64,000 nucleotides of DNA from Enterobacteriaceae bacterium LSJC7 (GTDB taxonomy: Bacteria > Pseudomonadota > Gammaproteobacteria > Enterobacterales > Enterobacteriaceae). This document shows, piece after piece, positions 59,050 through 64,000 of this stretch (positions within the stretch are counted from its first letter, which is position 1; each line of letters begins with the position of its first letter). The translations under genes and the position numbers were made by a program. The notes under the pieces were generated by a model that did no database searches, had not been told where the DNA came from, and saw nothing but the letters and a program-made list of their open reading frames with translations. The stretch lies in assembly GCA_000302695.1 (NCBI GenBank), contig AMFN01000014.1:124001-188000 (forward strand). The letters are read 5' to 3'.

Positions 59050-59982
59050 TTATTCTGCCTGGTTTGCCGTGAGCATCGCCAGTGCATCATGAAAGTGCGC
59101 CACACCTGCGCGCAGATGAGTGCAAAACGCATCCACCAGCGCGGAGGCCGGGCGGTGGAGTGGGCGAATCAGGCTCAGGGTATACGGCACGCTAATGCTA
59201 AAGCGCCGTACCACCACACCGCTTGTTGCATAGTCCAGCGCGGTAAACGGGTTCACAACTGAGATGCCCGCCCCGGCGCGCACCATTGCGCATACCGAGG
59301 CGGCGCTGTGGGTTTCAACCACCATGCGCCGTCGCACGCCGTGCTCCTGAAACAGCGAGTCCAGTAGCTGGCGATAGCTGTCGGTACGCGACAGGCTGAT
59401 GTAGTTCTCACCGCTGAAATCTTCCGGCGTTAGCTCCGTTTTCTCGGCCAGCCGGTGCCCGGTGGGTAACACGCAGACTTCATTAAGCGTCAGTAGCGTA
59501 AGGCGCTCGGTGCCCGCGGGCGCTGAAGTTGTCTCGGTCAGCCCCAGGTCATGACGCTGGGCAGAGAGCCACTCTTCCAGCAGCGGTGATTCTTGCGGCA
59601 CGATGTTAAGGCTAAGGTCGGGATAGCGCGCCAGAAACGGCTGCACCAGCGTGGGCAAAAACGACTGGGAGAACACGGGCAGACAAGCGATGGACAGCTC
59701 GCCCTGGCGAAATTCGCGCAGACTCTGTGCGGCGTCCAGAATGCGGTCCAGGCCGTACCATGAGCGTTGCACTTCCTCAAACAGCCGCAGCCCCTGCACC
59801 GTAGGGTGCAGACGCCCGCGGGTACGCTCAAAGAGCTTAAGGTCGATGACCTTTTCAAAGCGTGCCAGTTCGCGACTGACCGTCGGTTGTGAGGTGTGCA
59901 GCAGCACAGCGGCTTCTGTCAGGTTGCCGGTGGTCATCACCGCATGGAAAATCTCAATGTGGCGCAGGTTGATTGCGGGCAT
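59050..59982 (-). CDS. lysR: LysR, activator of lysA
   Basis: 310 residues. Near-identical in wording to E. coli LysR over the DNA-binding domain: NLRHIEIFHAVMTTGNLTEA, LLHTSQPTVSRELARFEKV and ERTRGRLHPTVQGLRLFEEV. The effector domain (QGELSIACLPVFSQSFLPTL) follows. Divergent from lysA across 292 bp, the classical arrangement. LysR activates lysA when diaminopimelate is available and represses its own gene. Confidence 0.95.
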   Translation of the reverse strand: MPAINLRHIEIFHAVMTTGNLTEAAVLLHTSQPTVSRELARFEKVIDLKLFERTRGRLHPTVQGLRLFEEVQRSWYGLDRILDAAQSLREFRQGELSIACLPVFSQSFLPTLVQPFLARYPDLSLNIVPQESPLLEEWLSAQRHDLGLTETTSAPAGTERLTLLTLNEVCVLPTGHRLAEKTELTPEDFSGENYISLSRTDSYRQLLDSLFQEHGVRRRMVVETHSAASVCAMVRAGAGISVVNPFTALDYATSGVVVRRFSISVPYTLSLIRPLHRPASALVDAFCTHLRAGVAHFHDALAMLTANQAE

Positions 59983-60017
59983 AGCTCTACTCCTTGATGC
60001 GGTATCTGCGCAGTTCA

Positions 60018-60032
60018 GACCACGCCGTGGTC
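60018..60032. promoter_or_regulatory. Perfect palindrome upstream of lysR
   Basis: GACCACG, one base, CGTGGTC, 35 bp before the lysR start in the lysR-lysA intergenic region. Could be a site for LysR or another regulator; it is not of the T-N11-A type usually quoted for LysR-family proteins. Confidence 0.35.
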
Positions 60033-60274
60033 CACGGCAACCTGTGCTTTATCGCTATGAAAACGGGCTAAAGGCCGCGTGGGTCTGGGCAGGCTGGCAA
60101 TCTGGCGTGCCTGCATACTTTTGCCTGTTGTATTCGCCAGGGTTTGCCTGCGCGTCATCGACAATAAGCGTGCGCTTAACCTATATCATTTTTGCATAGA
60201 CTGGCGAGAAAACGATATTTTTTATCTGCGCAGCGCTGTGGCTAAATGGCACTAACATGTTCAGGGAGATTGTT

Positions 60275-61522
60275 ATGCCACGTTCACTCACCGCTACCGA
60301 CACCGCGCTCAACGCCCAAAGGTTGATGACGCTGCCCGCCGAATTTGGCTGCCCGCTTTGGGTGTACGACGCGCAAGTCATTCGCCGCCAGATAGCGCGC
60401 CTGCGCCAGTTTGATGTGATTCGCTTTGCGCAAAAGGCCTGTTCCAACACCCATATCCTGCGCCTGATGCGCGAAGAGGGTGTGAAAGTGGACTCCGTGT
60501 CGCTGGGTGAAATTGAGCGTGCGCTGGTGGCGGGTTTTAGCGCCAGTGAAATTGTCTTTACCGCAGACCTGATTGATGAGCCGACGCTGGCCCGGGTGAG
60601 CGAGTTAGGCATTGCCGTTAACGCCGGTTCGGTTGATATGCTTGAGCAGCTGGGGGCGGCGTCTGCGGGTCATCCGGTGTGGCTGCGCATTAATCCGGGT
60701 TTTGGTCACGGTCACAGCCAGAAGACGAATACTGGTGGCGAGAACAGCAAGCACGGCATCTGGCACGGTGATTTACCCCTGGCGCTGGCAGCCATTGAGC
60801 GCCACGGCCTGAAGCTTGTCGGCCTGCACATGCATATTGGCTCTGGCGTGGATTACGGCCACCTGGAGCAGGTGTGCGGGGCGATGGTGAACCTGGTGGT
60901 GGAACTGGGCCAGGACCTACAGGCGATTTCCGCCGGTGGCGGCCTGTCCATCCCTTACCAGGAAGGCGGCGAGTCGGTCAATACCGACCATTATTACGGG
61001 CTGTGGAATGCCGCGCGTGAAAAAATTGCGCAGCACCTGGGCCACCACGTTGAGCTGGAAATTGAGCCAGGTCGCTTCCTGGTGGCAGAGTCTGGCGTGC
61101 TGCTTACCCAGGTACGCAGCGTCAAGGATATGGGCTCACGTCATTTTGTGCTGGTAGACGCCGGATTTAATGACCTGATGCGCCCGGCGATGTACGGCAG
61201 TTATCACCATATTTCGGCGCTGACCGCAGAAGGTCACGAGCCGTCTGGTGCACAGCGTGAATGCGTCATCGCCGGTCCGCTGTGCGAGTCCGGCGACGTG
61301 TTTACCCAGCTTGAAGGTGGCACGGTGGAAACCTGCATGCTGCCGGGCGTCAAGGCGGGTGACTACCTGGTGATTCACGACACCGGTGCCTACGGTGCCT
61401 CGATGTCTTCTAACTATAATAGCCGCCCGCTGCTGGCAGAAGTGCTGCTTGATGGCGAACAGACGCGCCTGATTCGCCGCCGCCAGACCATTGCAGAACT
61501 GCTGGCGCTGGAAAACCTGTAA
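60275..61522 (+). CDS. lysA: LysA, diaminopimelate decarboxylase
   Basis: 415 residues from the ATG at 60275 (AGGGAG upstream). PLP-lysine in VIRFAQKACSNTHIL (about residue 54), HMHIGSGVDYGH, the phosphate-binding SAGGGLSIPY, EIEPGRFLV and the dimer-interface active-site motif GPLCESGDVF. Removes CO2 from meso-diaminopimelate to give lysine, the last biosynthetic step. Convergent with galR, whose stop is only 1 bp away. Confidence 0.96.
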   Translation: MPRSLTATDTALNAQRLMTLPAEFGCPLWVYDAQVIRRQIARLRQFDVIRFAQKACSNTHILRLMREEGVKVDSVSLGEIERALVAGFSASEIVFTADLIDEPTLARVSELGIAVNAGSVDMLEQLGAASAGHPVWLRINPGFGHGHSQKTNTGGENSKHGIWHGDLPLALAAIERHGLKLVGLHMHIGSGVDYGHLEQVCGAMVNLVVELGQDLQAISAGGGLSIPYQEGGESVNTDHYYGLWNAAREKIAQHLGHHVELEIEPGRFLVAESGVLLTQVRSVKDMGSRHFVLVDAGFNDLMRPAMYGSYHHISALTAEGHEPSGAQRECVIAGPLCESGDVFTQLEGGTVETCMLPGVKAGDYLVIHDTGAYGASMSSNYNSRPLLAEVLLDGEQTRLIRRRQTIAELLALENL

Positions 61523-61523
61523 C

Positions 61524-62552
61524 TTAGCCGCCGCCAGGCGTGTCGTTTTCCGCAGGTGGAGCGGCGACGGAATGGCGGCGCACTAGCGTTGGGTTAAAAA
61601 GGTGCGTCACTACAGGTGGCGTGCTGTTTTCTGCCAGCGCTAACGCAAGCTCTGCCGCCTGAGTTGCCATTGTGACGACCGGATAGCGCACGGTGGTCAG
61701 GCGTGGGCGCACATAGCGTGATACCAGCACATCATCAAAACCTATCAGCGAAAGCTTCTTCGGCACGTCAACGCCGTTGTCGTTAAGTACGCCCATTGCG
61801 CCAGCGGCCATCGAGTCGTTATAACAGGCAACCGCCGTTACCGCTTTGCCGCGTCCCATCAATTCTGTCATTGCCTGCTCACCGCCGCTTTCGTCCGGCT
61901 CGCCAAACGTTACTAACCGTTCATCGCGCGGCAGATTGTGTTCTTCCAGCGCGTCGTAGTAGCCGCGTAGCCGGTCTTCGGCATCGGAAATAGGGTGGTT
62001 AGAGCAGATAAAACCAATGCGGGTATGGCCCATCTGAATCAAGTGACGGGTGGCAAGCCAGCCACCAAGTCGGTCATCCAGTGCCACGCAGCGCTGTTCA
62101 AAGCCCGGCAGACTACGGTTAATCAGCACCATCCCCGGAATTTGCTTCATCAGATCTTTCAGGTAGTCGTCAGGGATCATTTTGGCGTGTACCACCAGCG
62201 CTGAACAGCGATGGCGAATCATTTGCTCAATCGCCTGGCGCTCTTTCTCTTCGTTGTGATAGCCGTTGCCAATCAGCAGGAAGTTGCCGGTGCGCCAGGC
62301 CACCTGGTCCAGCGCTTTTGCCATGGCGCCAAAAAAGGGATCTGAAACATCGCCGACCACCAGCCCAATGGTTTCAGTGTTTTGCTGCGCCAGGGCGCGG
62401 GCGTTGGCGTTAGGGTGATAGCTAAGCTGCTCCATGGCACTTAAAACGGCCTGACGCGAGGCATCGCTGGCTTTAGGAGAGTGGTTTATTACGCGGGATA
62501 CCGTTGCAACGGACACACCGGCAAGGCGTGCGACATCTTTGATGGTCGCCAT
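61524..62552 (-). CDS. galR: GalR, galactose operon repressor (LacI family)
   Basis: 342 residues. LacI-type headpiece IKDVARLAGVSVATVSRVIN and hinge helix (NANARALAQQ), then the sugar-binding core with VVGDVSDPFFGAMAKAL and LSLIGFDDVLVSRYVRPRLT. The position between lysA and aas equals E. coli galR. It represses galactose uptake and catabolism genes in the absence of galactose. Confidence 0.94.
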   Translation of the reverse strand: MATIKDVARLAGVSVATVSRVINHSPKASDASRQAVLSAMEQLSYHPNANARALAQQNTETIGLVVGDVSDPFFGAMAKALDQVAWRTGNFLLIGNGYHNEEKERQAIEQMIRHRCSALVVHAKMIPDDYLKDLMKQIPGMVLINRSLPGFEQRCVALDDRLGGWLATRHLIQMGHTRIGFICSNHPISDAEDRLRGYYDALEEHNLPRDERLVTFGEPDESGGEQAMTELMGRGKAVTAVACYNDSMAAGAMGVLNDNGVDVPKKLSLIGFDDVLVSRYVRPRLTTVRYPVVTMATQAAELALALAENSTPPVVTHLFNPTLVRRHSVAAPPAENDTPGGG

Positions 62553-62569
62553 GGTCTACCTCTGGCTGG

Positions 62570-62581
62570 GTAAGCGCTTAC
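62570..62581. promoter_or_regulatory. GalR/GalS-type operator in front of galR
   Basis: GTAAGCGCTTAC, a perfect palindrome with the CG centre of LacI-family sites and close to the GTGnAAnCGnTTnCAC consensus. It lies 18 bp upstream of the galR start, so it may mediate autoregulation. Confidence 0.5.
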
Positions 62582-62876
62582 ATGGCCCCAGTTTCACGGA
62601 AAAGCGCTGCGGGTTCAAGAAAATGGCGTACATATCCTGCCTGAGTTAACAGAAAAGCATCGCAGACAGTGAAAGTGTTACACACAAGCCGGTTTTTTAA
62701 ACCGCCCGGTGCCGCCTATAAGCGCGTTCATGCCTGTGGGCATAAGGATTACGCCAGAGGGATAAACAACCGAAGCGTTTTCAACAGTTTCAGCGCAAAC
62801 CTTTGGTTACAGTTTGCGAAGGGCTGTTTCCATTCAGGCGTGGCAGACAGGAACGAAGCACTGCTACATTTGAGTT

Positions 62877-62959
62877 CCCAGAGGTATTGATAGGTGATGT
62901 CGGCCATTGGTCGATAACAAGCATTACACCAACCTGCGCGGATGCGCAGGTTTTTTTTT
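62877..62959 (+). ncRNA. omrB: OmrA/OmrB family small RNA
   Basis: About 83 nt. The 5' end CCCAGAGGTATTGATAGGTG is the conserved Omr seed region as I remember it, and the 3' end is the conserved GC-rich hairpin with a long T-run. The location between galR and aas is where E. coli has omrA and omrB in tandem; here only one copy is present. The 5' end is OmrB-like and the terminator stem is OmrA-like. A TACATT -10 lies 6 nt upstream, with a weak -35, as expected for an OmpR-activated promoter. Omr RNAs repress outer membrane protein, curli and flagellar mRNAs by base-pairing with Hfq. Confidence 0.88.
62931..62959 (+). terminator. Intrinsic terminator of the Omr RNA
   Basis: AACCTGCGC, 4-nt loop, GCGCAGGTT, then a run of nine T (62951-62959) partly used by the stem. 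Confidence 0.92.
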
Positions 62960-63139
62960 GCTGCTTTTGGCTATCTGTTCGCGCCCCTTCCTTAACTCAT
63001 GTAAGCTGCTGAGAACTCAATTTCATCGGGTTTCTGCCCGTCGCCGTTGGCCTGATAGCGTAATGCGTAAGCGGCAGATGTGCACCGTCGCGGTGGCCGG
63101 CAGAAACCGGACTTTGCCTTCTCAACAAAAGGAGTTGAA

Positions 63140-64000
63140 ATGCTGTTCAGCTTTTTTCGCAGCCTCTGTCGTGTTTTATTTCGCGTCCAGCTAACGGGTG
63201 ATACCGCCGCACTCAGGCAACAGCGAGTGCTTATTACCCCCAACCATGTTTCTTTTATTGACGGCGTGCTGCTGGCGCTGTTCCTGCCGGTGCGCCCGGT
63301 TTTTGCCGTGTACAGCTCAATCAGCACGCGCTGGTATATGCGCTGGCTTAAATCCATTATCGATTTTGTGCCGCTTGACCCAACCAAACCGATGGCCATT
63401 AAACACCTGGTGCGCCTGGTGGAGCAGGGGCGTCCGGTGGTGATTTTCCCGGAAGGGCGCATCTCGGTGAGCGGTTCGCTGATGAAAATCTACGACGGTG
63501 CGGGATTTGTTGCTGCAAAATCGCAGGCGACCCTGATACCGCTACGCATTGAAGGCGCAGAGCTGACATATTTCAGCCGCCTGAAAGGGCGCGTGCGCCA
63601 GCGCCTGTTCCCGCGTATTACGCTGCACCTGCTGCCGCCAACCGCTATCCCGATGCCGGTTGCCCCGCGTGCGCGCGACCGTCGTCGTCTGGCCGGTGAA
63701 ACGCTGCACCAGAAAATGATGGAAGCGCAGATGGCCGTGCGCCCGCGTGAAACGCTGTTTGATGCGCTGCTGCGCGCCCAGTATCGCTATGGCGAGAGCA
63801 AAAAGTGTATTGAAGACATCAACTTTCAGCCGGACAGCTACCGTAAGCTTCTGACCAAAACGCTGTTCGTGGCCCGCATCCTTGAGAAGTACAGCAAGCA
63901 GGGTGAAACCATTGGCCTGATGTTGCCAAACGCGGCCATCAGCGCCGCTGTGATTTTTGGTGCCGTGTGCCGCGGGCGCATTCCAGCGATGATGAACTAC
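63140..64000 (+). CDS. aas: Aas, 2-acylglycerophosphoethanolamine acyltransferase / acyl-ACP synthetase, N-terminal part
   Basis: 287 codons from the ATG at 63140 (AAAAGGAGTTGAA upstream); the gene runs off the window. The N-terminal acyltransferase domain is visible: [15 protein letters not shown] (NHX4D catalytic motif), [10 protein letters not shown] and the following [12 protein letters not shown]. The adenylate-forming synthetase domain begins near residue 230 ([36 protein letters not shown]). Aas re-acylates lysophosphatidylethanolamine in the inner membrane. Gene order galR-omr-aas is as in E. coli. Confidence 0.93.
   Translation, partial: MLFSFFRSLCRVLFRVQLTGDTAALRQQRVLITPNHVSFIDGVLLALFLPVRPVFAVYSSISTRWYMRWLKSIIDFVPLDPTKPMAIKHLVRLVEQGRPVVIFPEGRISVSGSLMKIYDGAGFVAAKSQATLIPLRIEGAELTYFSRLKGRVRQRLFPRITLHLLPPTAIPMPVAPRARDRRRLAGETLHQKMMEAQMAVRPRETLFDALLRAQYRYGESKKCIEDINFQPDSYRKLLTKTLFVARILEKYSKQGETIGLMLPNAAISAAVIFGAVCRGRIPAMMNY

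Overview
The window is a stretch of chromosome from an enterobacterium (order Enterobacterales, near E. coli, Enterobacter and Klebsiella). The right end shows this: yqeF, ygeA, lysR, lysA, galR, an OmrA/OmrB-type small RNA and aas follow an E. coli-like order, and the proteins are recognisably orthologous. The left two thirds are accessory. No rRNA, tRNA, CRISPR array, transposase, integrase or plasmid replication gene was seen. Layout: (1) 1-3763, a tight plus-strand operon: end of an MTA-phosphorylase-like gene, HAD phosphatase, a solute-binding protein with no visible export signal, a NudK-like Nudix hydrolase and an MFS transporter. (2) 3764-4592, an AT-rich gap with an 11-copy CCAA repeat and a terminator-like hairpin. 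(3) 4593-9803, an archaic (Csu/spore-coat-U type) chaperone-usher fimbrial operon, followed by a LysR-type regulator. (4) 10.9-12.5 kb, a small membrane protein, an SRPBCC protein and the tail of a decayed SorC/LsrR-type regulator. (5) 12.65-48.2 kb, the main feature, about 35 kb all on the minus strand: a chromosomal copy of the transfer region of an IncI1 (R64/ColIb-P9) type plasmid. In transcription order it holds a NusG/RfaH-like factor, a small ORF, pilL-M-N-O-P-Q-R-S-T-U, two tandem pilV genes, traH-I-J-K, an LPD7-like protein in the place of sog, traL-M-N-O-P-Q-R-T-U-W-X-Y, an ExcA-like exclusion protein and trbA-B-C. (6) 48.2-49.5 kb, an AT-rich gene-free stretch. (7) 49.5-50.2 kb, head-to-head remnants of two sugar isomerase genes. 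(8) 50.2-64 kb, chromosomal genes: DUF1428 protein, TetR/MFS drug-efflux pair, yqeF, cyanide-insensitive cytochrome bd oxidase (cioAB plus a 41-residue partner), ygeA, lysR/lysA, galR, Omr RNA and the start of aas. How the large cluster should work, by homology with R64 tra/trb and Legionella Dot/Icm: DotC/D/H-like (TraI/H/N) and DotG-like (TraO) proteins form the core channel; TraM, TraP, TraQ, TraR, TraY and TraK sit in the inner membrane; TraJ (DotB) and TraU (DotO) power it; TrbC (DotL) with TrbA (DotM) and TraT (DotN) form the coupling complex. PilL-PilU build a type IVb thin pilus of PilS tipped with PilV. The mobilisation end is gone: no nikA, nikB, primase or rci recombinase is visible. 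However, just downstream of trbC a 14-bp imperfect inverted repeat lies next to CATCCTG, the layout of an IncP/IncI oriT nick region. The cluster is either a truncated, possibly trans-mobilisable conjugative element or a secretion/contact machine kept for another job. The two pilV genes share a stem and differ only in the last ~75 residues, as if two shufflon states had been frozen side by side.
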